15,586 nucleotides of DNA from Lysobacterales bacterium (GTDB taxonomy: Bacteria > Pseudomonadota > Gammaproteobacteria > Xanthomonadales > Marinicellaceae): positions 1 to 15,586 of the forward strand of contig WGBZ01000029.1 of assembly GCA_015494035.1 (NCBI GenBank), written 5' to 3'. Positions 1 to 6,603 of the stretch are shown here, in pieces. A program made the position numbers and the translations under genes. How positions within the stretch are numbered: the first letter of the stretch is position 1; every line of letters begins with the position of its first letter. Under the pieces are notes generated by a model. That model did not search any database, was not told the origin of the DNA, and saw only the letters and a list, made by a program, of their open reading frames with translations.

Positions 1-24
1 GCGTCAGATGTGTATAAGAGACAG
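1..24 (+). other. Nextera transposase adapter remnant (not genomic)
   Basis: Bases 6-24 read AGATGTGTATAAGAGACAG, the 19-base Tn5 mosaic end used in Nextera libraries. The five bases before it (GCGTC) match the end of the Nextera read-1 tag. Genomic sequence therefore starts at base 25. This is library adapter left at the contig edge and not a natural Tn5 end. Confidence 0.97.
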
Positions 25-96
25 GGCCAGCAAGGCCTGGGAGACGTGGTGACCAATAAAACCGGCCGCGCCGGTAACCAAAACAGTTTTGCTCAT
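25..96 (-). CDS. NAD-dependent sugar epimerase/dehydratase, N-terminal fragment
   Basis: The ATG at base 96 opens a frame of 24 codons that runs into the adapter junction at base 25, so the rest of the gene lies outside the window. The peptide begins MSKTVLVTGAAGFIGHHV. This is the first beta strand and TGxxGxxG dinucleotide-binding loop of an extended short-chain dehydrogenase (GalE-like epimerase fold). The start overlaps the stop of the upstream dehydrogenase in an ATGA, which implies translational coupling in one operon. TviB-type dehydrogenases are commonly paired with a 4-epimerase acting on the uronic acid product (TviC/WbpP-like), and UDP-glucuronate 4-epimerases start very similarly. 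The fragment is too short to choose between these substrates. Confidence 0.85.
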
Positions 97-1379
97 AAGC
101 GATCGTCCACCTTGTCGGCAGGCAGGGCATTCTTGAGATCGAAAACGACACTGTGTGGCTTGCGCCAGCGCTGGATTTTTTCCACTCCCTGCTGCACAAA
201 TTCACGGTGAGGCACAGCCAGCACAATGGCGTCATAGGCCTTGGCTTCGGGTTCACCGGTGAGCGCAAAGCCCAGTTCGTTCCGGGCCTCGTCGGCATCG
301 GCCCAGGGGTCATGCACGTCCACCTGGGCATGGTATTGCTGCAATTCTCGCACCACATCCACCACCCGGGTATTGCGAAGATCGGGGCAGTTCTCCTTAA
401 ACGTCAGACCCAGCACCAGTATGCGCGCGCCCACCACGTGAATCTTGTGCAAGGCGAGCAATTTCAGGAGGCGATCGGCCACATAGGCCGGCATGTCCTG
501 ATTCACGCGCCGGGCGGTGGTGATTAATTGCGGAAAATACCCGGATTCCTGGGCCTTGTGGATCAGGTAATACGGATCCACACCTATGCAGTGACCGCCC
601 ACCAAACCCGGCGTAAAGGGCAGAAAATTCCACTTGGTGGCGGCCGTTTCAATGACGGCGTGGGTATCCAGCCCCAGGTGATGAAACATCTGCGCCAGTT
701 CATTCATAAAGGCAATATTGATATCACGCTGGGTGTTCTCAATGGCCTTGGCCGCCTCGGCCGTCTTGATATCAGGGGCCACATAAACACCTGCGCTCAC
801 CACGGTTTCGTAAATGTCCTTCAGGCGCTGTGCCGTTTCCGGGGTGGAAGCCGCCACCACCTTGGTGATGGTCTGCAAACGGTGTACTTTGTCGCCGGGA
901 TTGATGCGTTCCGGCGAGTAGCCAACGCTAAAGTCCTTGTTCAGGCGCAGTCCACTGCTTTGTTCCAGAATGCTGGCACAGACTTCCTCGGTGGCGCCGG
1001 GATAAACAGTGGATTCATACACCACCACATCGCCGGGCTTGAGCCGTTCGCCGATGGTTTTGGATGCCGCCTGCAAGGGGCCAAGGTCGGGCAGGTTGTT
1101 GGCATCCACCGGCGTCGGCACGGTGATGATATAAACCGTGGCCTCGGCCAGATCAGACAGGTCATCACTCAGGCACAAGCTTCCTGCCTGCTGCAAGGCC
1201 TCGGCAGACACTTCGCCGGTGCGATCCTGCCCCTGGCGCAGTTCTTTCACCCGCTGGCGGTCAATGTCATAGCCCACGGTCGTAAAATGATGCGACAGGC
1301 CGACAGCCAGGGGCAAACCCACGTAGCCCAGACCGATGACGGCAATTTTGGTGTCAGTTTTCGTCTTTGCGTTGTTCAC
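93..1379 (-). CDS. tviB: UDP-N-acetyl-hexosamine 6-dehydrogenase, TviB/WbpA type
   Basis: A cytoplasmic nucleotide-sugar dehydrogenase of the UDP-Glc/GDP-Man dehydrogenase family. It should oxidise C6 of UDP-N-acetylglucosamine (or the galacto form) to the uronic acid with two NAD+, feeding a capsule, O-antigen or exopolysaccharide. Visible motifs are the Rossmann loop GLGYVG (residues 16-21), the acidic residue after the second strand (D38), TVPTPVD (86-92), YESTVYPG (121-128), and the catalytic cysteine in GGHCIGVDPYYL (C264). The C-terminal UDP-binding domain contains LGLTFKENCPDLRNT. I chose the GTG at 1379 because AAAGAGG lies four bases upstream, giving 428 aa, close to the usual family length. 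The frame also has a GTG at 1421 (442 aa), but with no good ribosome site. The stop overlaps the start of the epimerase fragment. TviB versus other N-acetyl-hexosamine dehydrogenases cannot be settled by eye. Confidence 0.93.
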   Translation of the reverse strand: MNNAKTKTDTKIAVIGLGYVGLPLAVGLSHHFTTVGYDIDRQRVKELRQGQDRTGEVSAEALQQAGSLCLSDDLSDLAEATVYIITVPTPVDANNLPDLGPLQAASKTIGERLKPGDVVVYESTVYPGATEEVCASILEQSSGLRLNKDFSVGYSPERINPGDKVHRLQTITKVVAASTPETAQRLKDIYETVVSAGVYVAPDIKTAEAAKAIENTQRDINIAFMNELAQMFHHLGLDTHAVIETAATKWNFLPFTPGLVGGHCIGVDPYYLIHKAQESGYFPQLITTARRVNQDMPAYVADRLLKLLALHKIHVVGARILVLGLTFKENCPDLRNTRVVDVVRELQQYHAQVDVHDPWADADEARNELGFALTGEPEAKAYDAIVLAVPHREFVQQGVEKIQRWRKPHSVVFDLKNALPADKVDDRL

Positions 1380-1469
1380 GGAACCTCTTTGTAATGCCTG
1401 TGGAGTTGCCCGGCCAGCCACAGCAAAACGGGGACTTTGTGTTTAGGAACTGTTGATAAAAAGGCGTTT

Positions 1470-1498
1470 ATTGTGCGTTACCGCGGTCAGGATGGCAA
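1470..1498 (-). promoter_or_regulatory. Possible sigma-70 promoter of the polysaccharide operon
   Basis: Read on the minus strand, TTGCCA (1493-1498) and CACAAT (1470-1475) are separated by 17 bases, about 90 bases before the dehydrogenase start. A terminator (1564-1589) lies just upstream and insulates this operon from the previous gene, so a promoter is expected in this gap. The -10 match is only four of six. Confidence 0.4.
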
Positions 1499-1563
1499 CT
1501 GCCGAAACTCTGATAAGCCTTACTCAGGCAAATACTTACCTTACACCGTCTAACCCGGTGAAT

Positions 1564-1589
1564 AAAAAGCCACCGCAAAGGCAGTGGCT
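1564..1589 (-). terminator. Rho-independent terminator of the lamin-tail-like gene
   Basis: On the minus strand, AGCCAC pairs with GTGGCT (a six-pair stem, then one mismatch and two more GC pairs) and is followed directly by TTTTTATT. It begins about 35 bases after the stop codon of the gene at 1625-3628, the expected place for its terminator. Confidence 0.7.
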
Positions 1590-1624
1590 GGGAAAACGGC
1601 TGGGCAATTGGCCCTGGGCAAAAC

Positions 1625-3628
1625 CTAGTTGGGGCTGGCCAGGTCGCCTCCATGATCGCCATCGCGCGGGTCATCGCCAGATTGTGGACCAATGAAAGGG
1701 TCAACCACCAGCACCGGAATGTAACTCAGGTACTGCGGATCCGGGTCTTTGCGCAACCAGTCGGCCACTTCGGCAAAACAGGCCTGATAGGCCGGCGCCA
1801 CCACGCGCCGCAGCACCACCGAATAACTGCCATCGAGGCGGATGCCAGCCACACGTTGATTGGCTTTGTCCAGTATGGTCTCATCGGCATCCTGATTGGC
1901 CACCACAAATGCCGCGCCGGCAGGTACCTGGCCGGTCAATTCGACCACCTGATCCGGTTGCAGGTCAGCGTCGCGGTAAATTTCCAGCACATAGCGATCG
2001 CGGTTGAAATCAACCGGCTCTTGTGTGGCATTGAAAATCTCCATGGCCTGGTTTTTGTTTTCCCCAATCACCATTTCCGAAAGCAGCAGTTCCTGCGGTG
2101 TTTCCGGGCAGGCATCCAGGCGGTGTTGTCCCAGATCGGCGATATGCAGTTCTGGTTCGACCTGCCACTGCGTGGCGGGCACAAACGGGTCCAGCTCCAG
2201 CCGGTCGCCAAAACACACCACGGGTTTACGCCGCCAGGTGCCCTGATGCAGGGCAGGCGGGGAAGGATTGGCTGATTTTTTCGAGGCGGTGTCATCGCTG
2301 GCGGTTTCATCGCTGGCAGTGTCCACAAGCAGTTCGCCGGCGGAATCCACCACCAGTGCCGGTGTGTCGCCGTGGGCATAATGCTGTTTGAGCCGCAACA
2401 GCCAGGCGTCGTCAGTTTTATCATCGCTGCTCTTTTCAGCCGTGGCCGAAGACGTGCTGTCACTGCCAGTGGTGGCGCGCAAGGTGGCGGCCACTGCGGT
2501 GATGGCGCAGTCACAGTTATTCCAGTCCAGGCGGTTTTTCAGCACCACGGCATCCGCACCGGCAAAATTCAAACCAAAGATCAACTGGTTGGCCTTTGCC
2601 TTGAGCCGTGGATCAGCGGCCAGCGCATTCACCACCACAAACGTGGAACGGGCCGGCACCACGCCTTTCAGATGCAACACCTCGCCCGGCACGGCATAGC
2701 CGTGGAAATAGATTTCCGCATCATAAGGGTCATCAGAAAGACGGATCGCCTCATCGGTGGGGTTATAGAACTCCAGTGCCTGGTTATGGCCTGGCCCTTC
2801 ATAATACTGGGACAGAATCAAACCGCTTGGCCGCTGGCGATCTTCGTCTTCGGAATCCTTTCCCTTGTTATTTTCGCTTTTGTCCCGGCACTGGGCCTGA
2901 TGCTGACCGAGTGAATCCAGATCCGCCAGCGGCATGGCTTGCCATTGCTCGGCGGGGTCAAAATCATCCCGTTCATTGGTATCGCCCCGACATAATTCCG
3001 GTTTACGTACCAGGTTGCTGTCACGGGAACGGATGGCGGGATTTTCTGGCGATACCCACTGGCCCGGTTCGGGCAGCACGCCCACTTCACCAAAACTGTC
3101 GGCCGTGTTGTCCGGGGCATTTTTTGCCGTAATCACCGCCTCGATGACATTCTCAGCCTGTTTCGGAGCCGCTTCCACCGTGGCTTCGATGCCAGCGGCG
3201 GCACAACTGCAAACGTCTCCGACCTTGACCAGCACGCGATGAATTTCCGGACGCAAGCGGCGATTGATGCGGGTTTTGGCCCATAAGCTTTTTGCGTCAC
3301 ACTGGCAGCTGCGCAGGGTGGCAATGGCAGCGGCAATCTCATCGGCCCGCAGCGGTGCCATGCGTGTGCCAGCGCCTGCCACGGCATAGGTGGCATCGCA
3401 ATCATGCCATTCCCGGCTGATGGTTTGCACGGCCTTGACCAGATCCACGTTGGCATCGGTCAATGCCTGCAGCACCTGCACCGGTTGCCAGCCATTATCG
3501 CGCGCCTGATGCACCACTTGGGGCACCGGCACACCGCCTTTCACCTCATCTGCAATAGAGGCCAACTCAGCCGCTGAAGCCACCACGCCGGTGGCTAATA
3601 ACAGCAGGCCATACCAGAATTTTCCCAT
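1625..3628 (-). CDS. Secreted cysteine-rich protein with two lamin-tail-like modules
   Basis: 667 aa from the ATG at 3628, preceded by AGGGAAGGG; an in-frame TTG at 3643 is less likely. Residues 1-20 form a Sec signal peptide (MGKFWYGLLLLATGVVASA, AxA cleavage site). An alpha-helical N-terminal region follows, with cysteine pairs (CQC, CSC). Then a unit occurs twice: a Cys block starting RKPxxC and ending QH then C (about 208 and 467), a lamin-tail-like beta domain (about 270-363 and 514-606), a further cysteine, and a PxLVVD motif (near 425 and 638). The first lamin-tail core, ILSQYYEGPGHNQALEFYNP, resembles the domain fused to secreted nucleases of the ExeM/NucH kind, but no nuclease domain is present. 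The linkers are acidic and Ser/Thr rich. The tail is Asp/Gly rich. Probably periplasmic or extracellular, disulphide-stabilised, role unknown. Transcribed alone, with its own promoter and terminator. Confidence 0.8.
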   Translation of the reverse strand: MGKFWYGLLLLATGVVASAAELASIADEVKGGVPVPQVVHQARDNGWQPVQVLQALTDANVDLVKAVQTISREWHDCDATYAVAGAGTRMAPLRADEIAAAIATLRSCQCDAKSLWAKTRINRRLRPEIHRVLVKVGDVCSCAAAGIEATVEAAPKQAENVIEAVITAKNAPDNTADSFGEVGVLPEPGQWVSPENPAIRSRDSNLVRKPELCRGDTNERDDFDPAEQWQAMPLADLDSLGQHQAQCRDKSENNKGKDSEDEDRQRPSGLILSQYYEGPGHNQALEFYNPTDEAIRLSDDPYDAEIYFHGYAVPGEVLHLKGVVPARSTFVVVNALAADPRLKAKANQLIFGLNFAGADAVVLKNRLDWNNCDCAITAVAATLRATTGSDSTSSATAEKSSDDKTDDAWLLRLKQHYAHGDTPALVVDSAGELLVDTASDETASDDTASKKSANPSPPALHQGTWRRKPVVCFGDRLELDPFVPATQWQVEPELHIADLGQHRLDACPETPQELLLSEMVIGENKNQAMEIFNATQEPVDFNRDRYVLEIYRDADLQPDQVVELTGQVPAGAAFVVANQDADETILDKANQRVAGIRLDGSYSVVLRRVVAPAYQACFAEVADWLRKDPDPQYLSYIPVLVVDPFIGPQSGDDPRDGDHGGDLASPN

Positions 3629-3670
3629 AGTCCCTTCCCTCAAAGGCGATTCGTATTAATTCCCAGCATA

Positions 3671-3700
3671 ATAATACCAGCGCAGCGTCACTAAGTCGAA
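3671..3700 (-). promoter_or_regulatory. Probable promoter (extended -10) for the lamin-tail-like gene
   Basis: On the minus strand TTCGAC (3695-3700), an 18-base spacer, then TGGTATTAT, which is a TG-n extended -10 with TATTAT at 3671-3676. Transcription would start near 3664, leaving a leader of about 35 bases that contains the AGGGAAGGG ribosome site. Confidence 0.45.
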
Positions 3701-3833
3701 CAGCCATACCCATAGGTAACAAAGACGTAACAAACCGTCACATCCTCTATCCCAGCAGAATTCCAGCCGAGTTCCACACCGCTTGACTTAAAATGGGGCT
3801 TGCCCCATTCATCCGGTCAATGACTTGCCTCTC

Positions 3834-5606
3834 ATGCCCCTCATTTCCAGCCATTTTTCATCGGCGCTCCCACAGCAGGAATACCGTTATGGTCCCTGGC
3901 GACTGCGGCTTTTCGGACAGGCTTTTGGCGATCAACATCGCCCTCACCAAGCCTTGTCGGCCGAGCGCCTTTTTAACCGGCTGGGCCTGGGGAGTAAAAA
4001 CCGGCCACCATTGACAGACTTGCTGCTGAACATCCGGCGCGCCTTGGCCACACTGGACGGCGCTTTTATTGCCGTGTTGGAGCACTTGTCGCAGCCTTCG
4101 GCCTGGGTGTTTCAGGATCCGCTGGGTAACTGGCGCGCGCACTGGGTGTGCCTTGACGGAAAACTTTGTCTGGCCGAACGCCCGGCAGGTCTGTTGCCTT
4201 TATTGGCACAAAAAGGCCCCATACGTCTCAAGTCTCAGCGGCTGGCAGAGCACTTTGCCGCCGTGGCTCCGGCAGCCGATGGCGGTTTTTTTGAGGCGCT
4301 GCAGGTGCTGCTGCCCGGTCACGTGCTGAGCGTCACCGCTCACGGCGAAAACGCAGCGCTGTCTGTGTCCACGCACCCCGGTTACCGCCTGCCGGAAGAA
4401 TCCTTGTGGGCCGCGTTTGAGTCCAAAGCCGTTACCGCCTGTGAGAACGAAGAAAACGCCCTGTGGATTCGGCGCCTGCGCACCTGTCTGGGCGACGCGC
4501 TAAATCGCTACACCGGGCAGCCCATCGCGCTCAGCCTCAGTGGCGGGCTGGATTCGGGCCTGCTGGCCGGCTTGCTCACCGCCCACCACAAGGGGACTAA
4601 CGGCTCGCCCCATCCGGGCACTCGATCCGCAACAATCCCACCGGTTGAGGCCATCACCTATCAGTTCCGGGACTTCCCCCAAGCCGATGAAAGCCAGTGG
4701 ACCACCCACTATGCCACTGGCCCCATGGCGCTGAATGCCTTCGATGCTTCTGGCCTGTTACCACTGGATGATCCGTGGCCGGTGTTACCCGATGCGCCCA
4801 CCAGCACCCCCTGGCGTCATATCAAAAACGCGCTCTACCAGCACAGTGTTGCCCGAGGGACGACGCACCTGCTGACTGGCGTCTATGCCGATCACCTGCA
4901 TACCGGGTGGATTTATCACGGCATGGACCGCTGGCGACAATCGCCCCGTCATGCCATCCGTGAGGCCTGGCGCAGTAGTGCAGGCTTAAAGCAGAAACTG
5001 GCGCCGTTTGCATCGGGAAAATGGCGTAAACCCGTAAGCAAACGGGCTTCCTGGTTGCGCCATGAATGGCAAAGGAGGCTGAATCAGACACTCCCCTGGC
5101 CGCCATGGCACAGCAATCACCCACACCCTCAGCAGGCCTTGCTGGCAGCGGGCCTGTATGCGGCGGATTCCGTCTGGCTGGAGGATATTTTTGCCCGTGA
5201 AGCCGGTGTTTCGCTGGGCCATCCCTACCGACACCGGCGCGTGATGGAAACACTCATGCAGGCCCCGGCCTGGGTGCTTGGCAACCGGGGTGATCCAAAA
5301 AAACTCATGCGTCAGGCCACAGCCGGTCTGGTGCCTGAGGCCATTATCAAGCGACGCGAAGGCCGTACCCTGGTGCCCGTATTTGTTGCCGGGGTGCTGG
5401 CAAAACACCAGCAGAAAGTGCGTGATTTACTGAATCGGCAAGACGCCAGCTGGCAAGCATTTGTGCGACCTGAGCGGATCCAGGCGGTGCTGAATTCAGC
5501 GCCTGGGGCGCAACGGGAATCGGACTATGTGGCATTGTGGCAATGCATCAGTTACGAGTTGTGGCGCGAAGCATTAAAAAGCCGCTACGGGACGATTACT
5601 TTCTGA
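3834..5606 (+). CDS. Asparagine synthase-like ATP-dependent amide ligase, no glutaminase Cys
   Basis: 590 aa from the ATG at 3834; an in-frame TTG at 3825 adds three residues, and neither has a clear ribosome site. Residues 1-190 resemble the Ntn-hydrolase half of asparagine synthetase B (ALATLDGAFIAVLEH, then FQDPLGNWRAHW). However, the protein does not begin MCG, so the cysteine needed to release ammonia from glutamine is missing. The second half has the ATP-pyrophosphatase loop SGGLDS (236-241) and the family C-terminal pattern HPYRHRRVMETL ... KLMRQATAGLVPEAIIKRREGR. The acidic motif usually near the acceptor site is altered to TGVYADHLHTG. Cys-less relatives include beta-lactam synthetase and the lasso-peptide cyclase (McjC type), which form an intramolecular amide. 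No precursor peptide, RRE protein or leader protease is encoded nearby, and the genes on both sides are on the opposite strand. The substrate is unknown. Its 3' end overlaps the convergent gene by 11 bases. Confidence 0.8.
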   Translation: MPLISSHFSSALPQQEYRYGPWRLRLFGQAFGDQHRPHQALSAERLFNRLGLGSKNRPPLTDLLLNIRRALATLDGAFIAVLEHLSQPSAWVFQDPLGNWRAHWVCLDGKLCLAERPAGLLPLLAQKGPIRLKSQRLAEHFAAVAPAADGGFFEALQVLLPGHVLSVTAHGENAALSVSTHPGYRLPEESLWAAFESKAVTACENEENALWIRRLRTCLGDALNRYTGQPIALSLSGGLDSGLLAGLLTAHHKGTNGSPHPGTRSATIPPVEAITYQFRDFPQADESQWTTHYATGPMALNAFDASGLLPLDDPWPVLPDAPTSTPWRHIKNALYQHSVARGTTHLLTGVYADHLHTGWIYHGMDRWRQSPRHAIREAWRSSAGLKQKLAPFASGKWRKPVSKRASWLRHEWQRRLNQTLPWPPWHSNHPHPQQALLAAGLYAADSVWLEDIFAREAGVSLGHPYRHRRVMETLMQAPAWVLGNRGDPKKLMRQATAGLVPEAIIKRREGRTLVPVFVAGVLAKHQQKVRDLLNRQDASWQAFVRPERIQAVLNSAPGAQRESDYVALWQCISYELWREALKSRYGTITF

Positions 5607-6234
5607 AAAAGCCCTTGAAAAAGGGACGGTCGTATTTCTCGCTGAGGATTTCATGCAGGCGTTCTTTCAGTGCCTGGGCCTTGCTCTCGGAAACCGTCAG
5701 CTTGATGAAAATACAGCCTGAATCCACGGCATCGGCCAGGGCGGTGGGGCTTTCCTCACTGGCCTGAATTTTGGCGATGAGTTTCTCGCCACCGTGCTCG
5801 CCCATAATGGCCTTAACCACGGCAACCATCTGACCCTTGATGCTTTCTCCCAGCAGTTCCTTGACAGCCTCGGACGTGGGCGGTGATGCCGTTTCGTCAG
5901 CCTGTGGCTCCAGGCCTTCGCCGTCTGGCCCGGTTTCAGCAGCCCTCGTTTCGCCACCATGGGAGGTGGCTTCGGGCACCGGTTGACTGGCGACCTCATG
6001 CTCGCTCATGCCTTCCTTTCGGGCCACCGGTTCGATCAGCCCCTGATCCCACAAATCCCGCAGCAGGCTTTCGGTGTCCCAGCGGCCTGCGCTTTTGGCT
6101 TCAAGCTCGGCCACATTGGAAGCCCCGTCGATCATGATCAGGGCAAAACGGTGGTTATGCTCCAGGCCACGCTGGCGGGTTTTAATTTCGTCCTGGCCTT
6201 CCGCCGTGCGGCGAAAAACAGTCTGTCTGTTCAT
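5596..6234 (-). CDS. Uncharacterised protein, N-terminal winged-helix-like region
   Basis: 212 aa and not a family I can name with certainty. Residues 1-70 (VFRRTAEGQDEIKTRQRGLEH, then LIMIDGASNVAELE ... LLRDLWDQGLIEPV) read like a small winged-helix module of the kind seen in uncharacterised proteobacterial proteins, with a 'DG ... V-EL ... L-QGLIE' pattern. Residues 75-122 are a Pro/Glu/Gly/Ser-rich, probably disordered linker. Residues 124-200 form a helical C-terminal region. The tail is basic and aromatic (FFKGFFRK). There is no signal peptide, so it is probably cytoplasmic. It starts 15 bases after the stop of the upstream membrane-protein gene, indicating co-transcription. It ends inside the last codons of the convergent asparagine-synthase-like gene. 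Confidence 0.75.
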   Translation of the reverse strand: MNRQTVFRRTAEGQDEIKTRQRGLEHNHRFALIMIDGASNVAELEAKSAGRWDTESLLRDLWDQGLIEPVARKEGMSEHEVASQPVPEATSHGGETRAAETGPDGEGLEPQADETASPPTSEAVKELLGESIKGQMVAVVKAIMGEHGGEKLIAKIQASEESPTALADAVDSGCIFIKLTVSESKAQALKERLHEILSEKYDRPFFKGFFRK

Positions 6235-6249
6235 AGTGCGCGCCTGAAC

Positions 6250-6543
6250 TTAACTGGAAAGGGCCTTGATGATGCTGTTGATGAGTTTGATGGTCAGGTA
6301 AACATACAATGCCCCAAACAGGAACACCAGGGCCACTGTCAGGCGCAAGGCGCTTTCAGGCAACATGTCAAAAAATGGCAAAGCCAGGTAGCCAAGGGTA
6401 AACACCACCACCAGAGCGGTGAGGTATTTCCAGTACCGACCCACCACGCCGCCAGAAAACTGGCTGCGCAGGGACAGTACCAGGTAAAGGCAGAAAAGCA
6501 TAAAAACAGCGGCAATAACAAAGAGGATATTCGTCAGGTCCAT
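6250..6543 (-). CDS. Small inner-membrane protein, three predicted helices
   Basis: 97 aa with an ATG at 6543 and GGGGA seven bases upstream. Hydrophobic segments at about 5-25, 38-58 and 65-85 are separated by a short basic loop (RSQFSGGVVGRYWKY) and an LPESALR loop. There is no signal for export beyond the inner membrane and no motif I recognise. It lies 60 bases downstream of the YoaA gene and 15 bases upstream of the 212-aa gene on the same strand, so the last two at least look like a pair. Function unknown. Confidence 0.75.
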   Translation of the reverse strand: MDLTNILFVIAAVFMLFCLYLVLSLRSQFSGGVVGRYWKYLTALVVVFTLGYLALPFFDMLPESALRLTVALVFLFGALYVYLTIKLINSIIKALSS

Positions 6544-6589
6544 GAGTTTTCCCCGTGTGGAATGAATGATTCTTTGTCGGTTCGCGATG

Positions 6590-6598
6590 ATTGTAACA
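6590..6598 (-). promoter_or_regulatory. Possible extended -10 promoter for the 97-aa and 212-aa gene pair
   Basis: Minus strand TGTTACAAT has the TG-n-TACAAT form of an extended -10 (hexamer at 6590-6595), about 50 bases before the start of the 97-aa gene. No good -35 is visible upstream, in the end of yoaA, as is common for extended -10 promoters. Read-through from yoaA is the alternative. Confidence 0.4.
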
Positions 6599-6603
6599 AA
6601 ATA

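Noticed and set aside
528..1394. A 288-codon plus-strand frame opposite the dehydrogenase
   Set aside because: Shadow of tviB, whose catalytic and cofactor motifs are all present on the minus strand.
1474..1492. GCGGTAACGC on the minus strand, resembling the RfaH ops element in front of a polysaccharide operon
   Set aside because: Only about eight of twelve positions match; the G after GGTA and the final TG of the consensus are missing, and it overlaps the predicted promoter spacer instead of the transcribed leader.
3792..3809. AATGGGG-CTTG-CCCCATT hairpin just upstream of the asparagine-synthase-like gene
   Set aside because: Only seven pairs with no T-tract; it may affect translation, but nothing shows it is a riboswitch or terminator. 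TTGACT nearby lacks a matching -10.
3834..5606. Lasso-peptide biosynthetic cluster
   Set aside because: Only the cyclase-like gene is present; no precursor, RRE or protease gene is visible on either side, so a cluster call is not supported.
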